A DNA stretch of 64,000 bases, from the NCBI GenBank assembly GCA_030746435.1, contig JASLMV010000001.1, positions 218,735-282,734 of the forward strand, written 5' to 3'. The notes under the pieces were generated by a model, which did no database searches, was not told the DNA's origin, and was given only the letters and a program-made list of their open reading frames with translations. Made by a program: the position numbers and the translations under genes. Positions 43,480 through 51,864 of this stretch are shown here, piece after piece. The DNA is from Gammaproteobacteria bacterium (GTDB taxonomy: Bacteria > Pseudomonadota > Gammaproteobacteria > Steroidobacterales > GCA-2729495). Position 1 is the stretch's first letter, and the number at the start of each line of letters is the position of its first letter.

Positions 43480-45798
43480 TTAATATCCCTCCGACCATTC
43501 CTTCCCTGTGCCTTGCTCGCCGGTTTCCTCGTTCCTGCGCATAATATTCAGCATGCGTTGCACGCGCCACGGCGTCATCGGGATTTCCGGGACCATATTG
43601 CCGCCCACCGCGTTCATGACCGCAGACGCAATGGCAGACATACTGACTACTATCGGGCCTTCGCCCACCTCCTTGGCGCCGAAGGGACCATAGGGGTCAA
43701 CGGTTTCCACCAGCATGTAATCGACCTCCGGCAGTTCATACGTGCGTGGCAATTTGTACTCGAGTCGCGAAGGGTTCAGCACCAGGCCATCTTCCATACG
43801 GCATTCTTCATATAAAACCTGCCCCATTCCCGAAAATATCTGGCCATCAAGCTGCCCCTCGACTGCCAGCGGGTTTATTGCCCTGCCGATATCGTGTGCA
43901 GCCCAGACTTTTAACAACGCAACTGCACCAGAATCAGGGTCGACTTCGACTTCTGCTATCTGGCACCCAAAGGAAAATGCAAGCGCACCGAAGGGTTTAG
44001 GTGAATTGAAAAAACCCCGGCCCATGACGAAACGCCCTTCTTCGGAATGCAGTGTCTTATAAACGACCTCTGCAAAGGTCATGAACTTATCCGGGTCGGA
44101 TTTCGGGAACGCTCGCCCGCCGTAAAATTTAATTTCTTCCGCAGACGTGTTCATCTCCCGTGCAGCAATCTCGGCGAGTTGCCGGCGCGCATCTTCGGCT
44201 GCGGCCTTAACCGCGTTTCCGGTCATGAAAGTGCCGCGCTGTGAAAATGCACCCCAATCAAAGGGCACAATATCGGAATCCCCCTGTACCAGGCGTATAT
44301 CTTCCGGTTCGCAGCCCAGCACTTCGGCCACGATCATGCTCATGACCGTATGGGACCCCTGCCCCATATCCGGGATACCTGTATAAAGAGTGACGATGCC
44401 ATCATCGGCTATCTTGATCATCGCAGCCGATGTGTCATTGTCAGTACCTTTTGAACCCGAAGCCTGGGCGCCGATACCGATGCCGATACCTCGAAACTTG
44501 CCGTCTTTAGCCGGCAGGTTTCCATACTTGTCTTTCCAGCCCGACCGCTCAACTGCTTGCTGTATGCAGTCTTTAAGCCCACAGGAAGCGAATTCACTAC
44601 CCTCCATTGCCTTGTGCCCGGCTTCGACCGCGTTCATTAAATGAAACTCGGCAGGATCCAACCCTAACTCTTCTGCAACCCGGTTCAGGTGCTGCATCCA
44701 ACCCGCACTCATACGGCCGAAAATACCGCCATGATGTGAGCCCTTGGGCACCGTGTTAGTGAATACAAACCGCCCCCGGTATCGGGCCCCATCAATTTTG
44801 TACAGCCAGTTCAGGTATGGCGCAGGCAGCCAGAGTATCATCGCCCATTCATCATGTGCGCCCGCATCGAAAGTTACATCAGCTTCTAACGCCTTAATCG
44901 TGCCGTCTTTTGTTACGCCTGTACGAAAGCGATAAAAAGTATCGCCTGAGCCACGAAACATGATGAACTCTTCATCACCTGTCGCCTTGATCTTCACCGG
45001 TTTGCCCGCTTTGCGCGATAAAAGCGCTGCAATCAGGTGATGGGGCTTGGCCCTGCCGCGCCCCGTAAATGCACCGCCGACATTCTGATAAACGATGCGC
45101 ACCTGCGATTCCCTGAGGCCGAAGGCTTCTGCAATCTGCATCTTGTACATCGGCGCCCCCTGGGTCGGGGTCCACATATGCAGCTTGTCCGGATTAGAGA
45201 AGTCGGCCAGCGCCACGTGGAATTCGGCCAGCGTATTGTGCTGAACCGGTGATTTGAATTCATCTTCGAAGATCAGGTCGCTTTCGGCAAAGGCTTTATC
45301 CGGGTCACCGAAATCCTGCTCGTGTACGGGCCCAATGTTGCCCTCTGTACGCTCATGGATTCGGGGCGCGTCCTTTTTTAGCGCGTCAGCCACCTCAAAC
45401 ACCGGGTCCAGTGCTTCGTATTTGACCTCTATTAAGTGCGCGGCTTCTTCGGCCGTAATCAGGTCGATGGCGGCAACGGCTGCAACCTCTTCTCCGGCAT
45501 AGTTGACGACATCCTGTGCAAACACTGTCTGATGCTCGGAGAACATCAATTCGGGCGCGTCTTTGCCTGTCACGACAACCTTGACACCCGGCAGGGCTTC
45601 AGCCTTGGAAGTATCTATAGAGATGATTCGTGCCCGTGCATGCGGCGAGCGCACGATCTTCCCGTGCAGCATACCGGGCAATACAACGTCGTCGGTAAAT
45701 ACTGAACGCCCGGATACCTTCTCGAACCCGTCGACTCGCTTCTGTCGACGGCCAATTACTGCAAGCGGGGGCCCGGCATTTTCAGACTTGGCTACCAT
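43480..45798 (-). CDS. Xanthine dehydrogenase-family molybdopterin subunit
   Basis: A 772-residue large (molybdopterin-binding) subunit of the molybdenum hydroxylase family. Seen are YVFTDD-like entry residues (GRSVFTDDVVLPGMLHGKIV), VGGAFTGRGRAKPHHL, GGIFGRMSAGWMQ and the C-terminal VGEGPIVVSMSAIASA carrying the catalytic Glu. The CO-dehydrogenase loop AYRCSFR is absent, so it is not CoxL; it more likely hydroxylates an aromatic or heterocyclic ring or oxidises an aldehyde. The FAD and 2Fe-2S subunits expected for this enzyme are encoded at 49858-51349 rather than beside it. It lies between a DUF1295 gene and the flavin reductase-PCP_red gene. Confidence 0.92.
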   Translation of the reverse strand: MVAKSENAGPPLAVIGRRQKRVDGFEKVSGRSVFTDDVVLPGMLHGKIVRSPHARARIISIDTSKAEALPGVKVVVTGKDAPELMFSEHQTVFAQDVVNYAGEEVAAVAAIDLITAEEAAHLIEVKYEALDPVFEVADALKKDAPRIHERTEGNIGPVHEQDFGDPDKAFAESDLIFEDEFKSPVQHNTLAEFHVALADFSNPDKLHMWTPTQGAPMYKMQIAEAFGLRESQVRIVYQNVGGAFTGRGRAKPHHLIAALLSRKAGKPVKIKATGDEEFIMFRGSGDTFYRFRTGVTKDGTIKALEADVTFDAGAHDEWAMILWLPAPYLNWLYKIDGARYRGRFVFTNTVPKGSHHGGIFGRMSAGWMQHLNRVAEELGLDPAEFHLMNAVEAGHKAMEGSEFASCGLKDCIQQAVERSGWKDKYGNLPAKDGKFRGIGIGIGAQASGSKGTDNDTSAAMIKIADDGIVTLYTGIPDMGQGSHTVMSMIVAEVLGCEPEDIRLVQGDSDIVPFDWGAFSQRGTFMTGNAVKAAAEDARRQLAEIAAREMNTSAEEIKFYGGRAFPKSDPDKFMTFAEVVYKTLHSEEGRFVMGRGFFNSPKPFGALAFSFGCQIAEVEVDPDSGAVALLKVWAAHDIGRAINPLAVEGQLDGQIFSGMGQVLYEECRMEDGLVLNPSRLEYKLPRTYELPEVDYMLVETVDPYGPFGAKEVGEGPIVVSMSAIASAVMNAVGGNMVPEIPMTPWRVQRMLNIMRRNEETGEQGTGKEWSEGY

Positions 45799-45822
45799 AG
45801 GCTGATCCCAGTCCTGCCCGCG

Positions 45823-46659
45823 TCAGAACCCTGGTAACAGGGACCTGCTGCGGCTTAAGTACGTACGGTAACTCTCTCGCTCACCGTACGTTTTGAGCTG
45901 CATCGAATCCTTGGCTAATGCCTCCGAAATCATTAACAGCACGATGTAAACAGGCGCAATAATAACAGTGGCATAATTCACCCAACCGCTGGTAACGGCT
46001 CCGATCCCCGCGATCAGCAAGCCGGCCTGAACAAGAATTTCGCCGCTATAGTTCGGGTGCCTGCAGCGGGTATATAAACCCGTTGTTATAAAATTGTCAG
46101 GCTCCCGGTTTTTGAATGCCTGCTTCTGGCTGTCTGCCGTACCCTCTAACAATGTACCCAGCAGAACAACACCGGCCCCTACCAGTGCAGAAGCTGTCAG
46201 ATCAACCTTACTTGCAACCATAAAAATAGCGAAAGACTGAAACGTATACAAAAGGGTGCACTGCACCCACAGGGCAATTTTGACTCCTACAGGAAATTCC
46301 TGATCTGCATCCTGGTTTTGAGCCACGTGACTGGCATACGAGTCACTGCTCCTGCGCACCCACGTGAAGTAAAGCAGTCGCAGCCCGTAAATAACAATAG
46401 CTCCACAGAGGAATCCACTGGCCACCGATGGCAACATCGAAAAAATAAGTACCCCGTTCCCAATGCACGCAAGTGCATAACTGAAGTTAAAAATATAAAC
46501 AAAACAACTGAATACGAGCATGCATACAATGGCAGGGATGAGCATCATTCCCCAGTTCAGCGGTATCCACAGCCCTGCGTACAGGCGCGTGGCAAACAGC
46601 GCGATCATGCCAATTACAAAAAATGAAAAAATAATTCGTATTAACTTGCTTGGCGTCAT
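45823..46659 (-). CDS. DUF1295 / isoprenylcysteine methyltransferase-like membrane protein
   Basis: A 278-residue integral membrane protein with about six to seven spans. Near the C-terminus GLYTRCRHPNYSGEILVQAG matches the DUF1295 / steroid 5-alpha-reductase-like and ICMT-related motif, in which the HPNY-x-GE block binds NADPH or S-adenosylmethionine. Such enzymes reduce double bonds of steroids or other lipophilic substrates, or methylate them. ATG at 46659 follows GGAGCAGAG; the longer frame to 46752 has an Arg/Cys-rich leader without signal character. It is the first gene of the operon with the molybdenum hydroxylase large subunit, hinting at a lipophilic substrate. Confidence 0.82.
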   Translation of the reverse strand: MTPSKLIRIIFSFFVIGMIALFATRLYAGLWIPLNWGMMLIPAIVCMLVFSCFVYIFNFSYALACIGNGVLIFSMLPSVASGFLCGAIVIYGLRLLYFTWVRRSSDSYASHVAQNQDADQEFPVGVKIALWVQCTLLYTFQSFAIFMVASKVDLTASALVGAGVVLLGTLLEGTADSQKQAFKNREPDNFITTGLYTRCRHPNYSGEILVQAGLLIAGIGAVTSGWVNYATVIIAPVYIVLLMISEALAKDSMQLKTYGERESYRTYLSRSRSLLPGF

Positions 46660-46804
46660 TCTCTGCTCCAACGATGCGCGCTCAACTACAACCGAACGCC
46701 AACATAGCACACAGGCAACTATGCACCTGCACCGCCATGCGGTCTGAGGCATGATTTTTGATGCAGAAGGATAAGCTCAGGCCGTCAAATCATGTGTTTG
46801 CTTT

Positions 46805-46810
46805 TATAAT
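46805..46810 (+). promoter_or_regulatory. Possible -10 element (TATAAT) before the alpha/beta hydrolase gene
   Basis: A perfect TATAAT lies 36 bases before ATG in the gap between divergent operons. The region 16-17 bases upstream (CCGTCA) matches TTGACA only in part. This would start a transcript with a leader of about 30 bases. Confidence 0.35.
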
Positions 46811-46846
46811 CTCACCAGAACATATAACAACAGCACCGGGAAGCAG

Positions 46847-48505
46847 ATGAAAGCGCGAAAAGAAGCAAGAATAGCGGCGTGTATGGTTGCTGCTGGCATG
46901 ATGTTCAACACAGCGAATGCCGTGGTGCCGATACCCGATGTGGAACTGATTCCGAATACGCCCGGCACTCCTGAGACACGATCAATCCCATTCAACGCCT
47001 GGCCCGACGATCTTTCCGTTTACGGTTACGTTGAGGAGGAGTATCTCGTATCCGGCCTCGCCAACATATACAGGTATGTTCCCCTGGCCTTTCCGAGCCC
47101 GCTCGTGGAAGTCGATGAAGCCGACATTCCCTACGTGACCCGCATACTGGTCAGACGGCCGATGGACAGTGAGCCCTTCGGCGGCACGGTGATGCTGGAA
47201 TTCCTGAACGCGACCGCGGGCTACGACGACGCACCGATGTGGAACTACCCGTGGCGCGGAATCGTCGAACGCCGTGCGGCCTGGGTGGGTGTTACCTACG
47301 ACGCTGTCACCGCCGGTTTTATGAAGAACAGGTGGGGCACCCCCGTATTCCCCAATCCCGAAGGCGTGCAACCGCGGAACAGGGACCGTTACGCAACCCT
47401 GGATATCCGCGAGTGGCCCCTGGTCTGGGATTTCATGATGCAGGTAGCGGCCCTGCTGAAGTCGGACGACCCGGACAATCCCTTTGCCGCGCAGACTGTC
47501 GAACGGATTATCCCGACCGGTTATTCGCAGTCCGCGGCGTTGGTAACCACGCTGGCGAATTCTTTCCATGAAATCGCCCAGCAATTTGACGCCACTGCGC
47601 CGGGGAGATCGATCGATTTATTCGACGGCTATTTCTTCGGTGACGGCGGCGTGCAGGCGCGGAACCTGGTTGGTTCCGGTCAGGATCGGGTGTTACCCCT
47701 GGAGGATTTCCGCAATGTGTTCTTGTTTGGCGATGGCGGGTTCATCCCTCGCGCGCCGGTGATACGCTTCTTCGACGAGCCCGCCGAAGAGCCGCGGGAC
47801 TCGCCGCTGGCGAACTGGTACCAGCTGGGCAACCCGTGGGTCCGGACTTACGAGATGGCCGGCGGCGCGCACGTGGATGCGGACCTCTGGAACAAAGGCG
47901 ACCGCAACGACTTCGTGAACTTCGGGACTATGCGGGAACCCCTGGCGTGCGGGAACCCGATGAATACCGTTTCAATGGGCGATGCCATGAGCGCGTTGTT
48001 CACGGCGCTGGAAGACTGGATACGCGACGGTACACCCCCGCCTGACGCAGCCCTCGTTGCGCGCAATCCCGATAGTACGCCGATGCGCGACACGGATGGT
48101 AACGTGGTCGGCGGCTTGCGCAGCCCCCGTATCGACGTCCCGCTCGGCGTCTATTCGCGGTCCAACATTTACCCGCCCGGCGTGAACCCGTTCGATCCTG
48201 GCACCTGGGGCGACTGGGAACCGGTTTTCTGCCCGCTGTTCGGCGGCTTCGGCCCGTTCAGCGACGAGGAACTGGAGCGGCGTTACCCGTTTCGGAGCGC
48301 CTACGTACGCCAGATCGAACGGGCGGTCAGCCGCGCGGTCGCCGACGGATTTCTGCTGCCCGAGGCAGGGACCCGAATAATTGCCGAAGCCGAAGCATCA
48401 GATGTAGGCGAAACGGACCCTGGCTCAAGTTCCACATTGGATCTGTGGTTTTTATTCGTCCTCGGGTACCTGGCATTTGCCCGGCTCGCGCGGCGTAAAC
48501 ACTAA
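46847..48505 (+). CDS. Secreted alpha/beta hydrolase domain protein
   Basis: A 552-residue exported hydrolase. The signal peptide ends near residue 26 (MFNTANAVV). The middle has an alpha/beta-hydrolase nucleophile elbow GYSQSA within IIPTGYSQSAALVTTLANSF; the layout fits the alpha/beta hydrolase domain family (Abhydrolase_10). The last 30 residues form a tripartite tail (GSSSTLDL, then hydrophobic WFLFVLGYLAFA, then basic RLARRKH), like a C-terminal sorting or membrane anchor signal. It may hydrolyse an ester at the cell surface. GGGAAG lies just before ATG. It is followed 16 bases later by the PPOX-like gene. Confidence 0.82.
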   Translation: MKARKEARIAACMVAAGMMFNTANAVVPIPDVELIPNTPGTPETRSIPFNAWPDDLSVYGYVEEEYLVSGLANIYRYVPLAFPSPLVEVDEADIPYVTRILVRRPMDSEPFGGTVMLEFLNATAGYDDAPMWNYPWRGIVERRAAWVGVTYDAVTAGFMKNRWGTPVFPNPEGVQPRNRDRYATLDIREWPLVWDFMMQVAALLKSDDPDNPFAAQTVERIIPTGYSQSAALVTTLANSFHEIAQQFDATAPGRSIDLFDGYFFGDGGVQARNLVGSGQDRVLPLEDFRNVFLFGDGGFIPRAPVIRFFDEPAEEPRDSPLANWYQLGNPWVRTYEMAGGAHVDADLWNKGDRNDFVNFGTMREPLACGNPMNTVSMGDAMSALFTALEDWIRDGTPPPDAALVARNPDSTPMRDTDGNVVGGLRSPRIDVPLGVYSRSNIYPPGVNPFDPGTWGDWEPVFCPLFGGFGPFSDEELERRYPFRSAYVRQIERAVSRAVADGFLLPEAGTRIIAEAEASDVGETDPGSSSTLDLWFLFVLGYLAFARLARRKH

Positions 48506-48521
48506 GCAAAAGGCGACGACT

Positions 48522-49073
48522 ATGACTGCACATCCCTGGCTTGCGGAAACTCCATGGCCAACAAAACAAATACCGCGCGAAGAACTCGAAGCGCGTATTG
48601 AACATTTTCTTGCCACAAAATGGATGGCGGTACTCAGCACCATCGGCAAGAACGGGCCGATCGGGACGCCGCTGGAGTATTATGCGGATGGACTGGTTTG
48701 CTACATATTGCCGCAACCGAACAGCCCCAAGGTAAAAGCGATGCAGAAAGACCCGCGCGTGTGCCTCGCTGTGTACGCCGAAAACTGCAACTGGGCCAGT
48801 GTGCTGGGTGCGCAGATATTCGCCAACGTGGAATTCATCGAGCCCGGCACGCCTGAACACGAACACGCAATGACCATTTATGGGTGGCAAAAATCATCGG
48901 TTCAACTCGGCCGACCGCTGGACAAGCCGCCGCAAATGCCGCTCACGAAAATCGATCCGGACCGGATCGTTTATACGCAACAGTGGCTAAGGAAAGATGG
49001 ATTTGCGCCCAGACAGATCTGGCACAAGGACCCGAACAAGAAGTCGGCCACGCGAGAATACGGTCATGCCTGA
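48522..49073 (+). CDS. Pyridoxamine 5'-phosphate oxidase-like FMN protein
   Basis: A 183-residue protein of the PNPOx-like FMN split-barrel family (ATKWMAVLSTIGKNGPIGTP, YADGLVCYILPQPNSPKVKA, DPRVCLAVYAENCNW). The family includes F420- or FMN-dependent reductases that act on hydrophobic rings, as well as heme-degrading enzymes of unrelated chemistry. ATG at 48522 follows AAGGCGA; the in-frame start at 48477 lies inside the upstream hydrolase gene. It is the third split-barrel protein in the window, here on the same strand as the hydrolase. Confidence 0.82.
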   Translation: MTAHPWLAETPWPTKQIPREELEARIEHFLATKWMAVLSTIGKNGPIGTPLEYYADGLVCYILPQPNSPKVKAMQKDPRVCLAVYAENCNWASVLGAQIFANVEFIEPGTPEHEHAMTIYGWQKSSVQLGRPLDKPPQMPLTKIDPDRIVYTQQWLRKDGFAPRQIWHKDPNKKSATREYGHA

Positions 49074-49095
49074 TGAATTAACCAGGTCGCTGCCC

Positions 49096-49410
49096 TTACT
49101 GTTCCTGATTATTCAGTACAGGCTGTACCAGCACCCAGGGACGGACGACCACTGCCCACACCAGCGCATTGGCGTCATACCACTCCGATGCCTGGGCATC
49201 GCTGATGTGAACAAGCTGCCCGGCTTCCATCCATTCTTCGATCTGTTCCTTATTATCTGCTGACATCTGGTAGGCGACCTCGACCAGGTCGAGGCGATGA
49301 GATACCGCTACGGCATTTCCCCGGGCAAAAAAACGCTGCAGCTCCTGCCAGGCAATTTTTGCAGTCTCGCCGTTTATCCGCGCACGTTCGGCGGTCTTAT
49401 CACCGCTCAC
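49096..49410 (-). CDS. DUF2288 family protein
   Basis: A 104-residue soluble protein that fits the DUF2288 family: ETAKIAWQELQRFFARGN, SHRLDLVEVAYQM and the C-terminal WAVVVRPWVLVQ. The family is small, found mainly in gammaproteobacteria and cyanobacteria, and has no known role. The start is GTG, two bases after the stop of the rhodanese gene, so it is the last gene of the molybdenum-hydroxylase small-subunit operon. Confidence 0.85.
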   Translation of the reverse strand: MSGDKTAERARINGETAKIAWQELQRFFARGNAVAVSHRLDLVEVAYQMSADNKEQIEEWMEAGQLVHISDAQASEWYDANALVWAVVVRPWVLVQPVLNNQEQ

Positions 49411-49412
49411 AA

Positions 49413-49868
49413 CTAGGCCTGCGTCCAGGGCAACCCTGCAACCTTCCAGCCGCTGACGCTGTTGCGGTGCTGGTGCTCATCGAGGTCGCCTTCGAAGCCT
49501 TCGGCAATATTGAAACATTGCGTGTAACCAAGTTCCGTGCATTGCATAGCCGACATCTTGGAACGACCACCGGACTGGCACATAAAATAAACGGGTGTAT
49601 CGGCTTTCATACCTCTTTCATCCAGTGCGGCCTTGAGTTCATCCGGAAAATTCTGGTTGACCCCATCCATGGTCACCCACTGAAGATAAACCGGTTCTTT
49701 GCCCAGCGACGACAGGTCGGGTCGGCCGATCAGCTGCCATTCAACCTTGGTACGTACATCCACGAGCAATGCGTCCGGTTCGCTCGTCAGGGCATCCCAT
49801 GCCTGTCGGCAACTGACATCCCCCGCATAGTCACCTTCCGGCATTTCAAAAGGCGGTTTACTGGCCAT
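49413..49868 (-). CDS. Rhodanese-like sulfurtransferase
   Basis: A 151-residue single rhodanese domain with the catalytic cysteine in CQSGGRS, within PVYFMCQSGGRSKMSAMQC. The first half has the usual LLVDVRTKVEW. ATG at 49868 overlaps the stop of the 2Fe-2S subunit gene by 11 bases, so the two are translationally coupled; a longer frame to 50090 overlaps that gene in another frame. Rhodaneses in such operons may supply the sulfur ligand of the molybdenum centre or Fe-S clusters; this is inference. Confidence 0.9.
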   Translation of the reverse strand: MASKPPFEMPEGDYAGDVSCRQAWDALTSEPDALLVDVRTKVEWQLIGRPDLSSLGKEPVYLQWVTMDGVNQNFPDELKAALDERGMKADTPVYFMCQSGGRSKMSAMQCTELGYTQCFNIAEGFEGDLDEHQHRNSVSGWKVAGLPWTQA

Positions 49869-50370
49869 CGTCTCTCCGCTCCCGTTGTGTTTCGTTGCTG
49901 GAATCGGCGACGTTACGTATCGCCTCTTTAACCTTGATATGACCCGTGCAACGGCACAACACTCCGGCCATACCGTCATTAATGTCTTCCTCACCGGGAT
50001 GGTCAAAAGCATTAATGACAGCTTTTGCCGACATAAGGACTCCCGGCGTGCAAAAACCACACTGGACCGCACCGTAATCGAGGAACGCATTCTGCAAGGC
50101 GTCCAGTTTGCCGTTCACCTCCAGCCCCTCGATAGTCGTAATCGATTTTCCCTGCCATTCCAGCGCCGGCGTCAGGCATGACAATACCGCTTCACCGCGG
50201 TCATTATTGATCGTGCATACACCACAGGAACCCGTTGTACACCCTTCCTTGGTGCCGGTAAGCCCAACCTGGTCACGGATGACATCCAGCAGGGTCTGGC
50301 GCGGCGACACGAGCATCTCGTAGTCATCGCCATTGACAGTCAGTGTCATTAGCTGTCGTTTACCTGCCAT
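49858..50370 (-). CDS. 2Fe-2S subunit of a molybdenum hydroxylase
   Basis: A 170-residue CoxS/XdhA-type iron-sulfur subunit with two 2Fe-2S clusters. Plant-ferredoxin-type ligands are in CTTGSCGVC; the C-terminal cluster ligands lie in QCGFCTPG and CRCTGH. It passes electrons from the molybdopterin subunit to the FAD subunit in the cytoplasm. The gene lies five bases after the FAD subunit gene and overlaps the rhodanese gene. Confidence 0.93.
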   Translation of the reverse strand: MAGKRQLMTLTVNGDDYEMLVSPRQTLLDVIRDQVGLTGTKEGCTTGSCGVCTINNDRGEAVLSCLTPALEWQGKSITTIEGLEVNGKLDALQNAFLDYGAVQCGFCTPGVLMSAKAVINAFDHPGEEDINDGMAGVLCRCTGHIKVKEAIRNVADSSNETQRERRDDGQ

Positions 50371-50374
50371 TCTG

Positions 50375-51349
50375 TTACTGCTCCCTTAGCTGCTGCAGCG
50401 CTTCGCGAACCAGTGCCCGTGCAATGCGGCCTTTATATGCCGCGGGCGTATACAGGTTGGTCAACGCCCCGAGTTCGTCCCGAACCTCGCCAACCGCGGC
50501 CTTTATTGTCGTATCGTCCAGGCCGTGCTCAACCAGTACCGCGGCTGTTTTCAGGAGTAATGCAGGCCTTGTCGTAAGCGATCCCAGCACTATCCTGACG
50601 CGACTGCATTGATTGCCGTGCCCGTCCGCGCTTGCCGCTATTGTCGCATACGCAAAATCGTTGCCCTTGCGGGCCGTCTCCTTAATGTACGCCATGCGGT
50701 CGCTGTTCTTCGGAAGGAGCACACGCGTCATAATCTCGTCCGGCCGGCGTACCGTATGCTGCACACCATCGTCGGTATAGTAGTCAGCCAGTTTCACGGT
50801 ACGTTCCCCGTTCAGGGATGCGAGGACAACTGATGCATCCAGCGCGAGCAGCGCTGGCGCAATATCCGAAGCGTTCAGCGCAACGCAAATATCGGCGCTC
50901 TTGATTGCATGACATACTTCCATGCCCGTTTTCAGGCACGGGCCCTTGGCTGCACGCCACTCTGCAGTCTGATTCGCATACCAGCAGCGTGTATCGAGGT
51001 TCAGGTTACCGCCAAGTGTTGCCATGTTACGGACATGGCGCGAAGCAACCGCACGCAGCCCGGCAATCAGCCCGGGATAGCCCTTAAGCAGTGCATGACG
51101 CTCCAGTTCAGACAGCCTGCAGCCAGCCCCGAGTGACACAGCACCATCAGCCAGTTGCTCAACCTCTTGAAGCTCGGGCAGATCACGTATGGAAAGGAGC
51201 ACGTCGGGCCGGAACAACCGGCCACGCATGTTGAAAACGACATCCGTACCTCCGGCCAGCAATTTTACCTCGCCGCCCGCTTCCGCCAGTTCGGTGAGGC
51301 TGTCCCGCAAGCTCGCTGGTTTGCTGAATTCGTGTTCAGGCAACAACAT
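50375..51349 (-). CDS. FAD subunit of a molybdenum hydroxylase
   Basis: A 324-residue CoxM/XdhB-type medium subunit. The FAD-binding segments are LLAGGTDVVFNMRG, RHVRNMATLGGNLN and the following RCWYANQT, and the C-terminal CO_deh_flav_C-like domain is present (AKGNDFAYATIAASADGH-like region, REALQQL). It is the first gene of the operon FAD subunit / 2Fe-2S subunit / rhodanese / DUF2288. The partner molybdopterin subunit is probably the one at 43480-45798. Confidence 0.92.
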   Translation of the reverse strand: MLLPEHEFSKPASLRDSLTELAEAGGEVKLLAGGTDVVFNMRGRLFRPDVLLSIRDLPELQEVEQLADGAVSLGAGCRLSELERHALLKGYPGLIAGLRAVASRHVRNMATLGGNLNLDTRCWYANQTAEWRAAKGPCLKTGMEVCHAIKSADICVALNASDIAPALLALDASVVLASLNGERTVKLADYYTDDGVQHTVRRPDEIMTRVLLPKNSDRMAYIKETARKGNDFAYATIAASADGHGNQCSRVRIVLGSLTTRPALLLKTAAVLVEHGLDDTTIKAAVGEVRDELGALTNLYTPAAYKGRIARALVREALQQLREQ

Positions 51350-51496
51350 CGGTCAGGCACTCGTGCATACTTAATAAGTGGTGTCACGTGGTCGCAATCT
51401 GACGTGTTCATGTAGCCACGACAATGACTGTGTGCCCGGGCGTCCCCGGTGCGGTGGGGACAAGCAGGCCGTTAAGACTTAAGCCGCATAAACGAA

Positions 51497-51525
51497 CCGG
51501 GCTCAATGCGAAGCATTGAGCCCGG
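51497..51525. repeat. Perfect 13-bp hairpin with GAA triloop
   Basis: CCGGGCTCAATGC, then GAA, then the exact reverse complement (GCATTGAGCCCGG). The core GCGAAGC is known to form an exceptionally stable small hairpin in DNA. It lies 27 bases beyond the stop of the 100-residue gene on the minus strand, in the upstream region of the FAD-subunit operon. No T-run follows, so it may be a terminator of weak kind, a processing site or a repeat element. Nearby 51442-51461 holds another inverted repeat (GTCCCC...GGGGAC). Confidence 0.7.
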
Positions 51526-51551
51526 TCCTGTAGCCTGGATTGCGAGTCAGG

Positions 51552-51854
51552 TTATTTCGTAGCTACGTTTGCCTTGGGCTTTGAGGACGGCGTCAGGTGA
51601 ACCCTGCCGCGCTTGCCCATGCGGCGCTGATTCATATCGGCCACAATTTCGCCAACAGCTTTCTTGACTGCTTTGACACCACCCTGCCTGTAGCCGGTAA
51701 TCGTATTAGTACCCTGTACAATCGTGTACTTACACCAGTACTTTCCCTCGCCTTCCGCAGGCGGCTTAACCGACTCGATAATGCCGACGGAGAACGGCGG
51801 CGTTTCCGTGGCCTGTGTTGCTTTACTTGTATTAGCCATATTAAAAGTCGCCAT
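51552..51854 (-). CDS. Small basic protein, unknown function
   Basis: A protein of 100 residues (or 95 from the second ATG at 51839), rich in Lys and Arg, with IIESVKPPAEGEGKYWCKY, TIVQGTNTITGYRQGGVKAV and a basic tail (MGKRGRVHLTPSSKPKANVATK). I do not recognise a family; the composition could suit a nucleic-acid-binding protein. The start region is a tandem 15-bp duplication that repeats the start codon (see separate entry). No operon partner is evident. Confidence 0.6.
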   Translation of the reverse strand: MATFNMANTSKATQATETPPFSVGIIESVKPPAEGEGKYWCKYTIVQGTNTITGYRQGGVKAVKKAVGEIVADMNQRRMGKRGRVHLTPSSKPKANVATK

Positions 51855-51864
51855 ATTAAAAGTC
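51835..51864. repeat. 15-bp tandem duplication at a start codon
   Basis: GCCATATTAAAAGTC occurs twice in a row (51835-51849 and 51850-51864). On the minus strand each copy holds ATG, so the small protein gene has two in-frame start codons 15 bases apart (MATFN, then MANTS). It looks like a recent local duplication. Confidence 0.8.

Noticed and set aside
43480..45798. Carbon monoxide dehydrogenase large subunit (CoxL)
   Set aside because: The active-site loop AYRCSFR of CoxL is missing; the region reads GGIFGRMSAGWMQ. The protein belongs to the wider xanthine dehydrogenase family instead.
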